Source of the DNA: Actinoallomurus purpureus
Lineage (GTDB): Bacteria; Actinomycetota; Actinomycetes; Streptosporangiales; Streptosporangiaceae
NCBI RefSeq assembly: GCF_024055795.1
Contig: NZ_JAMXMY010000011.1
Span: 62,001 to 126,000 of the forward strand
Length of the DNA: 64,000 bases
Direction of reading: 5' to 3'
In this document: one piece after another, positions 17,451 to 26,351 of the stretch
How the letters are laid out: each line of letters begins with the position of its first letter
Numbering within the stretch: position 1 is the first letter of the stretch
Notes under the pieces: generated by a model
The model's input: the letters and a program-made list of their open reading frames with translations, nothing else
Database searches by the model: none
Told to the model about the DNA's origin: nothing
Position numbers and translations under genes: made by a program

Positions 17451-18989
17451 ATGATCCTTCGCCGCGTCCTGTCTCTCACCACCGCCACGCTGCTCGGCGG
17501 CGCACTCGCCGCCGGGCCGCTGACCACCCCCGCCGACGCCCGTACCCGATCCTGCCCCGCGCCGGCCACGGCCCAGCGTCAGTTGCGGGGTGTCTGGATC
17601 GCCTCCGTCACCAACATCGACTGGCCGCCCGCCCCGGGGCTGTCCGTCGCCCGCCAGCAGGCGGAGTACGTCCGCCTGCTGGACGGGGCCGTCGCCCGTC
17701 ACCTCAACGCGGTGTTCGTGCAGGTACGGCCGACCGCCGACGCGTTCTGGCCGTCACCGTACGAGCCGTGGTCCCAGTGGCTGACCGGAACGCAGGGCAA
17801 GGACCCGGGGTACGATCCGCTGGCCTTCCTCGTACGCGAGGCGCACGCCCGCGGCCTGGAGTTCCACGCGTGGTTCAACCCCTACCGGGTGGCGATGAAG
17901 GCCGACCCGAGCCTGCTCACGCCGGACCACCCGGCCCGCCGCCACCCCGACTGGGTGCTCCCCTACGCCGGCAAGCTCTACTACAACCCGGGCATCCCCG
18001 ACGTCCGCCACTTCGTGGAGCGGGCGATGCTCGACGCGGTGCGCCGCTACGACATCGACGGCGTCCACTTCGACGACTACTTCTACCCCTACCCGAGCGG
18101 CGGCACGGACTTCCCCGACGACGCGACGTTCGCCCGGTACGGCTCGGGCTTCGCCGACAAGGCGTCCTGGCGGCGGCACAACATCGACCTGCTCGTCCAC
18201 GAGATGGACCGCCGGATCCACGCCACCAAGCCGTGGGTGAAGTTCGGGATCAGCCCGTTCGGCATCTGGCGCAACAAGGGATCCGACCCCGAGGGCTCGG
18301 ACACGAACGGCACCGAGTCCTACACCGCCATCTCCGCAGACACGCGCGGATGGGTGAAGAAGCGGTGGATCGACTACATCGCGCCGCAGATCTACTGGTA
18401 CATCGGGTTCGCCATCGCCGACTACGCCAAGCTCGTCCCGTGGTGGGCCCGCCAGGTGGACGGCACCGGCGTGCAGCTGTACATCGGCCAGGCCGACTAC
18501 CGGCAGGGCGCCGCCGGGCAGGCCGCGCCCTGGCAGGACCCGGCGGAACTCTCCCGGCACCTGACGTTCGACCGGGCCTACCCGCAGGTCGCCGGCGACA
18601 TCCACTTCAGCGCCAAGGACATGGACGCCGACCGGATCGGCGCGGTGAGCCGGATGGTCGCCGACCACTACGCCCGCCCGGCGCTCGTCCCCCTCATGCC
18701 GCGGCTCGGCGGGCACGCCCCGCACCGGCCGCTGCCCGCCGTCACAGGCTCCACCGTGGCCTGGCGCCCGGTGCCGGGGGCCGTACGGTACGCGGTCTAC
18801 CGGTTCGACGGCCCGCCCGGCCGCTGCGCCCTCGATGACACCTCCCACCGGATCGCCGTGACCGGCGGGACCTCCTTCACCGACACCACCGCCGAGCCCG
18901 GGAAGGCGTACGTCTACGCGGTCACGGCCCTGGACCGGCTCTGGAACGAGAGCCCGGGAACGGAGGCGCGGCCCGCCCGCCGCACCTGA
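17451..18989 (+). CDS. Secreted glycoside hydrolase-like protein (GHL10/DigH type)
   Basis: A 512-aa protein. A Sec signal peptide (residues 1-30, ending PADA) is followed by the GHL10 TIM-barrel domain: LRGVWIASVTNIDWP, LNAVFVQVRPTADAFWPSPY, GLEFHAWFNPYRVAM, YDIDGVHFDDYFYPYP, KFGISPFGIWRN. The C-terminal 100 residues (VAWRPVPGAVRYAVYRFDGP) form a fibronectin-III-like domain. E. coli DigH of this family cleaves denuded peptidoglycan glycan strands. A GAGGAG lies just before the ATG. It is convergent with another wall hydrolase. Confidence 0.88.
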   Translation: MILRRVLSLTTATLLGGALAAGPLTTPADARTRSCPAPATAQRQLRGVWIASVTNIDWPPAPGLSVARQQAEYVRLLDGAVARHLNAVFVQVRPTADAFWPSPYEPWSQWLTGTQGKDPGYDPLAFLVREAHARGLEFHAWFNPYRVAMKADPSLLTPDHPARRHPDWVLPYAGKLYYNPGIPDVRHFVERAMLDAVRRYDIDGVHFDDYFYPYPSGGTDFPDDATFARYGSGFADKASWRRHNIDLLVHEMDRRIHATKPWVKFGISPFGIWRNKGSDPEGSDTNGTESYTAISADTRGWVKKRWIDYIAPQIYWYIGFAIADYAKLVPWWARQVDGTGVQLYIGQADYRQGAAGQAAPWQDPAELSRHLTFDRAYPQVAGDIHFSAKDMDADRIGAVSRMVADHYARPALVPLMPRLGGHAPHRPLPAVTGSTVAWRPVPGAVRYAVYRFDGPPGRCALDDTSHRIAVTGGTSFTDTTAEPGKAYVYAVTALDRLWNESPGTEARPARRT

Positions 18990-19066
18990 GGCCGTGACCC
19001 GGTCACGGCGGCGCGTCAGAGGACGCGGGCTCATCGGCCGGGACATCTCGTACGGAAAAAGGCGAA

Positions 19067-19104
19067 CGCCGCCGCGGCCGCCCGGGCGGGCGGTCGCGGC
19101 GGCG
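19067..19104. terminator. Bidirectional terminator between two wall-hydrolase genes
   Basis: A 17-bp GC-rich stem with one mismatch (about CGCCGCCGCGGCCGCCC against its complement) lies between the two convergent stops. A run of five A on its left gives a U-tract for the minus-strand transcript. Confidence 0.7.
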
Positions 19105-19131
19105 CGCTTCCTCAGGAGCTCTTCCTCGGGA

Positions 19132-21030
19132 CTACGCGACGGTGGAGACCGTCACGTCACCGGCCTTGACGAAGTAGGCGCGGTGACCGAACTGGATCTC
19201 GTAGTACTTCGTCGCGTCCTTGTAGACGACGTGCTTGGCGGCGTCGTAGGTGACGGAGTGGAAGTACTCGCCGGTCTGCGAACCCAGGACGGCGTACTTC
19301 TGACCCGTGGCCACCGCGTACTTCAGGGACGCGGCGACCCTGTCCGCCGGCGGGGTGATGCCGGCGGGGATCTTGGGGTAGGCCATGCCCCAGATCTTCG
19401 CCGACTTCTTGAGGGTGACGATCTGACCCGGTGCCGCGACCGCCCTGCGGTTGGTCTTGGCGTTGTAGAACCAGGCCTTCTGGCCGAGGTACCAGATCGC
19501 CACCCACGAGCCCTTCTTCCCGGCGACCGCGTAGGTCTGGCCGGTGGCCGCCCGCGCGGAGTGGTCGTAGACGCTCATCGTCGCCTTGCCCCCGGTGCTG
19601 GGGTGCGCGCCGACGTCCTTGACCAGCGGGGAGGTCGAGCTGGCCTTGGTGTGCAACATGATCGACGCGCCGCCGTGCGTCGGGCACTTGGCGCTCGGGT
19701 GGGCGGAGTCGCAGCCGGTGTAGGCCACCTTGTTCTTGCCGTAGGACGGCAGGATCATCAGCCGGCCGTGAATCGTCGCCGCGCCCGTGAGCGGCTTGCC
19801 GAGCAGGGAGAAGTAGTGCGCCCAGTCCCAGTACGGGCCCGGGTCCTGGTGCATCGCGGACACGGTGTCCATGGCACGGGCGGGCACGTTGTCATGGCCC
19901 AGGATGTGCCCACGGTCCAGGGGGATGCCGTAGGTCGCGGCCAGGTGGCCGACCAGCTTGGCCGACGCCCGGTACATCGCCTCGGTGTACCAGGCGCCGT
20001 TGGCGACGTAGCCCTCGTGCTCGACGCCGATCGACTTGGAGTTGATGTACCAGTTCCCGGCGTGCTTGCCGACGTCCTTGACCCGCACGTGCTGGGCGAT
20101 GTGCCCGTCCTTCGAGCGGATCGTGAAGTGCCACCCCAGGTAGGCCGGGTCCTGCACCGACTGGACCGCCGAGGCGTACGACGACTCGGTGTCGTGGATG
20201 ACGATGTAGGAGATCTTCTGCTGGGCGGGCCGGTTCGCCTTTTCGTGGTTGCCGTACTTGCTGGGGTCCTTCGAGTCCAGCTGCTTGTACGGCGCCGGGA
20301 TCCACTCGCACTTCAGGCTCGCCGGGCAGTCGGTCGCCGCGGCGGTGGTCGCGGCGGTACTCGCGCCCGAGCCGGCCGGAACGGCCTTGGGGTCGGCGGC
20401 AAGCGAGATCTGCTGCCCGTCGTCGGTGGTACGGGACTCCCCGGAGCGGATCACCGAGAAGACCTCGTCGGCGAACCACGCGCTCCCGCCGTACCGGGTG
20501 ACGGCGGCGTACCACTGGGCCGGGTCGGTGCTCAGGCGCTTGCCCGCGTCGCGCTGGTACTTCGCCAGCAGCGCCGCCCCGCCGCGGATGTTGGCGGCCG
20601 GGTCGGTGCGGAGCTTCGCGGCGTCGAGGCCGGTCAGTTTGGCCGCCGCCGGCAGGGTCTGCGGCTCGGGCGCCGCGGTGGTCTTCGGCGCCGAGGCGGC
20701 GGCGTAGTCGTCACCGCCTCCCTGCTCCATCCCACGCCCCGACGCGGCGGCGGGGGCCTGGATCAGGTGCATCGGGCCGTACCCGCCGCTCGTGCTGGGC
20801 AGGCCGTCGTTGGCGTCCCACCGGGACTCCAGGTACGACACTCCGAGCAGGACGCTCGCCGGCACCTTGTACTGCTTGGCCGCGGCGGCGAACGCCGTCT
20901 GCCGCGTGGGCGAGGACGACGACTGCAGCCCCGCTGAGGACGAGGACTGCTGCTGGACAAGGACCGCGCCGGTGCCGAGGGCCGCCACCAGGGCGACCCC
21001 CGCACCGATCGCGCGACGTCGGTTGATCAT
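19132..21030 (-). CDS. Secreted N-acetylmuramoyl-L-alanine amidase with N-terminal lysozyme-like domain
   Basis: A 632-aa exported protein. A Sec/Tat-like signal (RRRAIGAGVALVAALGTG) is followed by a transglycosylase-like region (VPASVLLGVSYLESRWDAND, YGPMHL). An Amidase_2/PGRP domain follows (about residues 230-400), with Zn ligands suggested by IVIHDTESS, GVEHEGYV and RGHILGHDNVPARA...QDPGP. The last 200 residues contain SH3-like repeats (AVAGKKGSWVAIWYLGQKAW, YEIQFGHRAYFVKAGDVTV). It cleaves the amide between MurNAc and the stem peptide. A GGGGGAG ribosome binding site supports this start. Confidence 0.88.
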   Translation of the reverse strand: MINRRRAIGAGVALVAALGTGAVLVQQQSSSSAGLQSSSSPTRQTAFAAAAKQYKVPASVLLGVSYLESRWDANDGLPSTSGGYGPMHLIQAPAAASGRGMEQGGGDDYAAASAPKTTAAPEPQTLPAAAKLTGLDAAKLRTDPAANIRGGAALLAKYQRDAGKRLSTDPAQWYAAVTRYGGSAWFADEVFSVIRSGESRTTDDGQQISLAADPKAVPAGSGASTAATTAAATDCPASLKCEWIPAPYKQLDSKDPSKYGNHEKANRPAQQKISYIVIHDTESSYASAVQSVQDPAYLGWHFTIRSKDGHIAQHVRVKDVGKHAGNWYINSKSIGVEHEGYVANGAWYTEAMYRASAKLVGHLAATYGIPLDRGHILGHDNVPARAMDTVSAMHQDPGPYWDWAHYFSLLGKPLTGAATIHGRLMILPSYGKNKVAYTGCDSAHPSAKCPTHGGASIMLHTKASSTSPLVKDVGAHPSTGGKATMSVYDHSARAATGQTYAVAGKKGSWVAIWYLGQKAWFYNAKTNRRAVAAPGQIVTLKKSAKIWGMAYPKIPAGITPPADRVAASLKYAVATGQKYAVLGSQTGEYFHSVTYDAAKHVVYKDATKYYEIQFGHRAYFVKAGDVTVSTVA

Positions 21031-21196
21031 TCGGTGGCTCCCCCAAGATCGACTTGACCCCGGAAGACTGCCGGAGCGGTCAGACCGCGTCAACCGAAAC
21101 GTCGGAATTGCGTGCTGTTTCGCGTGTCGCTCCCCGGTCGGCACGGATCACCGTCTGGTCGACCACTCCGGCGGGGGCCGTGCGCGACGAGCGTCC

Positions 21197-22675
21197 TCAG
21201 TCCCGGCGCAGGAGGATGTGGCCGCCGGCCCTGGCGACCTCGTCGTAGGTCGCTCCGGGATGGAGGGCACGGGCGTAGCCGAGGGGGTCGCCGCGTCCGA
21301 GTGGACGCAGGGAGAACGTGATGTAGTCGGGTGCGATGCCCTTCGCGTCGCCGATCCAGTACACGGTCGTGCGGCGGGTGAGCCGGCTGATCGGCGTGGT
21401 GTCGGACTCGACGGTCGCGCCGTCGGGGATACGTCGGAGTAGTTTCTTCACCGCGATGGTCCGGGCGTCCACCCGGTACGCCCCCCAGTGCAGCAGGGCC
21501 CCTAGGGGGAGCGTCGTCGTGAGCGCGAGGGCGGCGACCGCGACGGCGGCCGGGAGCCGGGCGGCGTAGGCGCGCAGCCGGCGCGGCATCCCCGTACGGG
21601 CCCGGTCCCGCGCGATGGCGTCCACGAGCGCGAGGAGGGCGACCGGCATGAGGACGGCGCTGTAGTGCCAGTCCAGCCCCCAGTAGTGGTCGTCCTTGGC
21701 GGCCAGGCGCCAGCCGATCGTCGGCACGGCGACGAGGAGAAGCGGCGAACGCAGGGCGTACAGGCCGCTGGTGGGGACGAGGATCCACAGCACGGTGCGC
21801 ACGGCGATGCCGGGCGGCACGTGCCGGGAACCGGACACGCCGTGGCCGGTGAGCTTCTGCCAGTACCCGTAGTCGCCGCCGGTGTTGAAGGCCGGAATGA
21901 TCACGGTGAGGGCGAGGACGGTGGCCAGGACACCGAAGACGGCCAGCGCGATCGCGCACGGCACGACACGCCCGCGCGAGGGGTCGTTTCGCGCCCGCAG
22001 GGCCACCACAAAGGCGATCGCGGCCGTCGTCAGACCCATGTCCTCCTTGACGAGGACCAGCGGGAACGCCCACGCCAGCGCCGTCCACCACCGCCCGCGC
22101 AGGATCGCCTCCAAGGAGAGGGCGAGGAGCGGCATGGCGAACGCGATCTCATGGAAGTCGAACTCGACGGCGCGCTGGACGCCCCAGGACAGGCCGTAGG
22201 CGATGCCGATCGCCACCCCCTGCCCGCGCCCGAGGAGGCGCGCGGCGACCCGGGTGACCGGGACGGCGGCGAACGCGAACAGCGCGGCCTGGGCGACGAG
22301 CAGGGTGACCGGTGTCGGGAAGAGCCGGTAGAACGGCGCGATCAGCGCGATGATCGGGCTGAAGTGATCGCCGAGGATGTTCGTGCCGGGGCCCTTGATG
22401 TCGGCGATCGGGGCGTGCAGGTGCGCGTAGCCGCGGATGGCCTGCTCGAAGATGCCCAGGTCCCAGGAGAGCGTCATCATGCGGCGGTACCGGGCGAGCG
22501 ACAGCGCCGCGTACGCGAGGAACAGCGCGGCGGCCAGCCAGTACGGGTCCCAGCGGGGCTGCGCCCACAAGCGACGGGACGTGCCGGCACCCGCTGCGGG
22601 CCACGTCGCCTGAGGGCGGCCGTCGTCCTCCGCCACGGCCGCGCCCACGCCGAAGCCGACTCGCCCGATCGCCAC
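21197..22675 (-). CDS. DUF2079 family membrane protein
   Basis: A 492-aa integral membrane protein with about ten helices. The family signature is at the N-terminus (MTLSWDLGIFEQAIRGYAHL, then NILGDHFSPIIALIAPFYRL). The C-terminal soluble part (RRIPDGATVESDTTPISRLT) is also typical. DUF2079 resembles GT-C glycosyltransferases, so a lipid-linked sugar donor is possible. The GTG at 22675 is favoured by an AGAGGGGG upstream. It is divergent from an ECF sigma gene. Confidence 0.8.
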   Translation of the reverse strand: MAIGRVGFGVGAAVAEDDGRPQATWPAAGAGTSRRLWAQPRWDPYWLAAALFLAYAALSLARYRRMMTLSWDLGIFEQAIRGYAHLHAPIADIKGPGTNILGDHFSPIIALIAPFYRLFPTPVTLLVAQAALFAFAAVPVTRVAARLLGRGQGVAIGIAYGLSWGVQRAVEFDFHEIAFAMPLLALSLEAILRGRWWTALAWAFPLVLVKEDMGLTTAAIAFVVALRARNDPSRGRVVPCAIALAVFGVLATVLALTVIIPAFNTGGDYGYWQKLTGHGVSGSRHVPPGIAVRTVLWILVPTSGLYALRSPLLLVAVPTIGWRLAAKDDHYWGLDWHYSAVLMPVALLALVDAIARDRARTGMPRRLRAYAARLPAAVAVAALALTTTLPLGALLHWGAYRVDARTIAVKKLLRRIPDGATVESDTTPISRLTRRTTVYWIGDAKGIAPDYITFSLRPLGRGDPLGYARALHPGATYDEVARAGGHILLRRD

Positions 22676-22828
22676 GAGGCCCCCTCTCCCCGGGACGTCC
22701 CGGCGGACGGCCCGAACACCACTGTCGGGAATCAGGTGATCATTTCGCGAAATGGTATGGGTCGGCCGGACACGTCCGAGATGACCGCGCACCTCCGCGG
22801 GTCGGCACCGACCGAGAGGAGAGGGTCC

Positions 22829-23404
22829 TTGGGACCTCTCGACCAGAGAAGGCGAAGATTCGAGGAGATCTACGCCGCCTGCCATGACCCCGTTCTCGGG
22901 TACGTCATGCGCCGCACCGAGGACGGTCACGACGCCGCCGACGTCCTCGCCGAGACGTTCCTCATCGCCTGGCGGCGGCTCGACGACGTCCCGGCCGGAG
23001 ACCGGGCTCGTCCCTGGCTGTTCGGCGTCGCGCGGCGGGTCCTGGCCAACCACCGCCGCGGCGAGCGGCGGCGCACCGCGCTGAGCGACCGGCTCCGCAC
23101 CGAGCTGGGGGCCGCCGTACGGTCCCCCGATCACCGCGAACCGGCCGGCGCGGTCGCGGACGCGTTCCGCAGCCTGTCCGACGACGACCGGGAACTGTTG
23201 TCCCTGGTCGGCTGGGAGGGCCTGGACGCCGGGCAGATCGCGACCGTGCTCGGCTGCTCGCGCAACGCCGCACGCATCCGGTTGCATCGGGCCCGCAAGC
23301 GGTTCGCCCGCGAGCTGGCGGCCCGGGAGGAGCGGGAGGGCCGGGAGGCCCTCGCGGAGGCCCGGTCGCGCCGGGCACGAATGGCGAAGGGAGAGCACGC
23401 ATGA
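22829..23404 (+). CDS. ECF-type RNA polymerase sigma factor
   Basis: A 191-aa sigma-70 family protein. Region 2 is FEEIYAACHDPVLGYVMRRT, then AADVLAETFLIAWRRLDDVP and PWLFGVARRVLANHRR; region 4 is LSDDDRELLSLVGWEGLDAG then QIATVLGCSRNAARIRLHRA. The TTG start at 22829 has GAGAGGAGAGG upstream; an in-frame ATG at 22780 is an alternative. Its last 4 bp overlap a membrane protein gene that is probably its anti-sigma factor or output. Confidence 0.85.
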   Translation: MGPLDQRRRRFEEIYAACHDPVLGYVMRRTEDGHDAADVLAETFLIAWRRLDDVPAGDRARPWLFGVARRVLANHRRGERRRTALSDRLRTELGAAVRSPDHREPAGAVADAFRSLSDDDRELLSLVGWEGLDAGQIATVLGCSRNAARIRLHRARKRFARELAAREEREGREALAEARSRRARMAKGEHA

Positions 23405-24345
23405 ACCACGACGAACTGATCGGGCGGCTCGCGCCCGTCACCGATGAGGAGGCCGCCCGCATGGTGAGCCCGCGGACCAGGACCGACCTGGCCGACCGGA
23501 TCACGTCCACCGCCGCCCCGGAGAGACGGCCGGCCCGGCGCCGCCGCGCCCTGTTCGTCGGCCTGCCGCTGATCGCGACCGCGGCCGCCGCGGCGGTGGT
23601 CGCGGCCTCCCTCGGCTCCGGTTCCGGCTCCGAGCCCACACCGCCCACGCCGACGGCGCGTCCGGGCAGCGGACCCGTGAAGATCCAATTGGCGGCCCTG
23701 AGCTTCTCGACGCAGGGGAAGTACCTGGTCGTCACGGTCAAGGACCCGCTCGCCGACCCCGCGCGGTACCGGAAGGAGTTCGCCGCACACGGCATGAGCG
23801 TCGACCTGATGATGGTCCCGGCGTCCCCGTCGATCGTCGGCACGGTGGTCATGTCGGAATCGGTGGGCACCGCGATCAAAACGATCAACGCGCCCGGCCG
23901 ATGCCGTACCGGGGGCGGCGGCGCCTGCCCGGTGGGCGTGAAGATCCCCCTCGGGTTCAAGAAGCACATCCAGCTCGCCTTCGGCCGTGCGGCCAAGCCC
24001 GGCGAGCATTACGACTCGACCGCCCCGGTCGACGCGCCCGGTGAGGTCATGCACGGGATGACCTATCGCGGCCGTACGGTCGCCGAGGTCCTGGCGATGC
24101 TGAAGAAGCGGGGTGTCACCGTGCCGCAGTACCGGTACGAGGCCGCCGACGGCGACAACGCGCCGTATCAGAACGGTGTGCCGCCGGCGAAGGTGCAGCA
24201 GGGCTGGTTCGTGCACGACGCCGACCCGTGGGCGCAGAACCAGGTCGTGCTGTTCGTCGGCCCGACACGGCAGGCCCACACCCGCGCGGGTTCGGGTAAG
24301 CCGCCGGTTCTGGGCGCCCCGGTTCCGACGCCGACCGCGCGGTGA
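23401..24345 (+). CDS. Single-pass membrane protein co-translated with the sigma factor
   Basis: A 314-aa protein with ATGA overlap to the sigma gene. The cytoplasmic N-terminus (MNHDELIGRLAPVTDEEAAR) and an Arg stretch are followed by one transmembrane helix (LFVGLPLIATAAAAAVVAAS, residues 50-70) and a Ser/Pro linker. The remaining 230-residue external domain has VAEVLAMLKKRGVTVPQYRY near its end. This topology is that of sigma-linked membrane proteins in actinomycetes, such as a CU044_5270-like family. An anti-sigma role is an inference; no zinc-binding (ZAS) motif is seen. Confidence 0.65.
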   Translation: MNHDELIGRLAPVTDEEAARMVSPRTRTDLADRITSTAAPERRPARRRRALFVGLPLIATAAAAAVVAASLGSGSGSEPTPPTPTARPGSGPVKIQLAALSFSTQGKYLVVTVKDPLADPARYRKEFAAHGMSVDLMMVPASPSIVGTVVMSESVGTAIKTINAPGRCRTGGGGACPVGVKIPLGFKKHIQLAFGRAAKPGEHYDSTAPVDAPGEVMHGMTYRGRTVAEVLAMLKKRGVTVPQYRYEAADGDNAPYQNGVPPAKVQQGWFVHDADPWAQNQVVLFVGPTRQAHTRAGSGKPPVLGAPVPTPTAR

Positions 24346-24363
24346 CGCGGTCTTGAAGACGGT

Positions 24364-24393
24364 GACGCCCCGGCGGGATTCCGCCGGGGCGTC
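24364..24393. terminator. Bidirectional terminator between the sigma operon and etfBA
   Basis: A perfect 13-bp stem (GACGCCCCGGCGG / CCGCCGGGGCGTC) with a 4-nt loop lies between the convergent stops. Confidence 0.75.
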
Positions 24394-24406
24394 GCCGTGC
24401 GCGCGG

Positions 24407-25357
24407 CTACTTGCGCTTGGTGATCTCTTCGGTGAGCTTCGGAGCGACCTGGAACAGGTCGCCGACCACGCCGTAGTCGACCAGCTCGAAGATCGGCGCC
24501 TCGGGGTCCTTGTTGATGGCGACGATCGTCTTGGAGGTCTGCATGCCGGCCCGGTGCTGGATGGCACCGGAGATGCCGACCGCGATGTACAGCTGCGGCG
24601 ACACCGTCTTGCCCGTCTGGCCCACCTGGAAGGTGTGGGGGTACCAGCCGGCGTCGGTCGCGGCGCGCGAGGCGCCGACGGCCGCGCCGAGCGAGTCGGC
24701 CAGCTCCTCGATGAGCTTGAAGTTGTCGGCGCCGCCGACGCCCCGGCCGCCGGAGACGACGATCGCGGCCTCGGTGAGCTCCGGGCGCTCGCCCTTCTCC
24801 TGGACGACCTTCTCGACGACCTTCGCGGCCTTGGCCGCGTCGGACAGCGTCACCGACACCTGCTCCTCGGCGGGCGTCGAGGGCGCGGCCTCGGGGGCGG
24901 TGGAGTTCGGGCGTACCGCGATGATCGGTGTGCCCTTCGACACCTTGGCGTGCGACACGATCGAGCCACCGAAGATCGAGTGCTCGCCGACGAACCCGTC
25001 CGCGACGTCGACGACGTCGGTGAGCACGCCGGACTCGGTCTTGACCGCGAGCCGCCCCGCGATCTCCTTGCCCTCGCCCGTCGCGGCCACCAGCACCGCG
25101 GCCGGCGACCTCTCGGCCACCAGCTGCGCCAGCAGCTCGGCCTTCGGCGCGACGACGTAGGAGGTCAGCTCCTCGTCGGCGGCGACGTAGACCTTGGCCG
25201 CGCCGTACTCGGCGAGCTTGTCCTTGGCACCCTCGTAGCCCGGGCCGATCCAGACCGCCGCGGCGTCGCCGTGCCGGCGCGCGAGCGTCAGCAGCTCGAA
25301 GGTGACCTTCTTGACCTCACCGTCGACATGGTCGACGAGGACGAGAATCTCCGCCAT
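24407..25357 (-). CDS. etfA: Electron transfer flavoprotein, alpha subunit
   Basis: A 316-aa protein. The N-terminal domain starts [20 protein letters not shown]. The C-terminal FAD-binding domain has [40 protein letters not shown] and [20 protein letters not shown]. With EtfB it carries electrons from acyl-CoA dehydrogenases to the quinone pool. Its start is 11 bp after the etfB stop, so the two form one operon. Confidence 0.95.
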   Translation of the reverse strand: MAEILVLVDHVDGEVKKVTFELLTLARRHGDAAAVWIGPGYEGAKDKLAEYGAAKVYVAADEELTSYVVAPKAELLAQLVAERSPAAVLVAATGEGKEIAGRLAVKTESGVLTDVVDVADGFVGEHSIFGGSIVSHAKVSKGTPIIAVRPNSTAPEAAPSTPAEEQVSVTLSDAAKAAKVVEKVVQEKGERPELTEAAIVVSGGRGVGGADNFKLIEELADSLGAAVGASRAATDAGWYPHTFQVGQTGKTVSPQLYIAVGISGAIQHRAGMQTSKTIVAINKDPEAPIFELVDYGVVGDLFQVAPKLTEEITKRK

Positions 25358-25368
25358 TTCCCCGCCTC

Positions 25369-26148
25369 TCAGATGAACTTCTTGGACGCGAGGAACTCGG
25401 CGACCTTCACGCCGCCGTCGCCCTCGTCCTTGACGATCTGGCCCTTCTCGCGCGGTGGCGCGTCGGCGAAGTCGACGACCTCGGTCGAGGCTCCGGCGAG
25501 CCCGACCTTGGCTGCGTCGATCTCCGCGTCCGCGACGGCGAGCTTCTCGACCGGCTTCTTCTTCGCCGCCATGATCCCCTTGAAGGAGGGGTAGCGCGGC
25601 TCGTTGATCTTCTCGACGACGCTCACGACGGCCGGCAGGCTCGCCTCGACGCGGTCGAAGCCGTAGTCGGTCAGCCGCTGCGCCTTGAGGGAGGACCCGT
25701 CGATCTCCACCTTGTTGGCGAGCGTCACCTGGGGCACACCGAGCCGCTCGGACAGCATCGCGGCCAGCATGCCCGTACGGGCGTCGGTCGACTCCGAGCC
25801 GAGGATGACGATGTCGAAGCCGACCTTCTTGAGCACCTGGGCGAGCGCGTACGAGGTCGACAGCGCGTCCGAGCCGTGCAGCGCCTCGTCGGACACGTGG
25901 ACGGCCTTGTCGGCGCCCATGGCCAGAGCCTTGCGGATCGAGTCCGACGCCTTGGCGGGACCCATGGTGAGGACGGTCACCTCACCGCCATGGGCCTCCT
26001 TGATCGTCAAAGCCTCCTCGACGGCGTACTCGTCGAGCTCGTTGATGACACCATCGACGGCCTCACGGTCGAGGGTCTTGTCGTCGGACCGCAGCTTGCG
26101 CTCGGTCGCCGTGTCGGGGACCTGCTTCACGCAGACGACGATGTTCAT
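25369..26148 (-). CDS. etfB: Electron transfer flavoprotein, beta subunit
   Basis: A 259-aa protein starting MNIVVCVKQVPDTATERKLR. The EtfB signature region is VEASLPAVVSVVEKINEPRY, PSFKGIMAAKKKPVE, with the AMP-binding loop LGSESTDARTGMLAAML. The ATG at 26148 matches the usual N-terminus. It is the first gene of the etfBA operon. The upstream 26149-26351 has no other gene and no feature I can name. Confidence 0.95.
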   Translation of the reverse strand: MNIVVCVKQVPDTATERKLRSDDKTLDREAVDGVINELDEYAVEEALTIKEAHGGEVTVLTMGPAKASDSIRKALAMGADKAVHVSDEALHGSDALSTSYALAQVLKKVGFDIVILGSESTDARTGMLAAMLSERLGVPQVTLANKVEIDGSSLKAQRLTDYGFDRVEASLPAVVSVVEKINEPRYPSFKGIMAAKKKPVEKLAVADAEIDAAKVGLAGASTEVVDFADAPPREKGQIVKDEGDGGVKVAEFLASKKFI

Positions 26149-26351
26149 ATGGTGTCCGCCCTCCCTGCACACTTCATCTACGCGCTCCTCCGGCACGACG
26201 GGCGCCGCCCCTACGGGCGACGCGGGCTGATGCGTTGGACGCCCCAAGCCTGCCAAAGACCCGAAGCGGATTCGGCCCCGGGGGCGTTCACGGACGCATC
26301 GCCCCCGATGTTACCCACCGGTAGGCAGTGCGCAAAGTCCGCTCCCCCTGA

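Noticed and set aside
21665-22828. Long plus-strand reading frame running into the sigma-factor gene
   Set aside because: It is antisense to the DUF2079 membrane gene and is rich in Arg, Gly and Asp as expected of a shadow frame in GC-rich DNA. The sigma factor begins only at about 22829.
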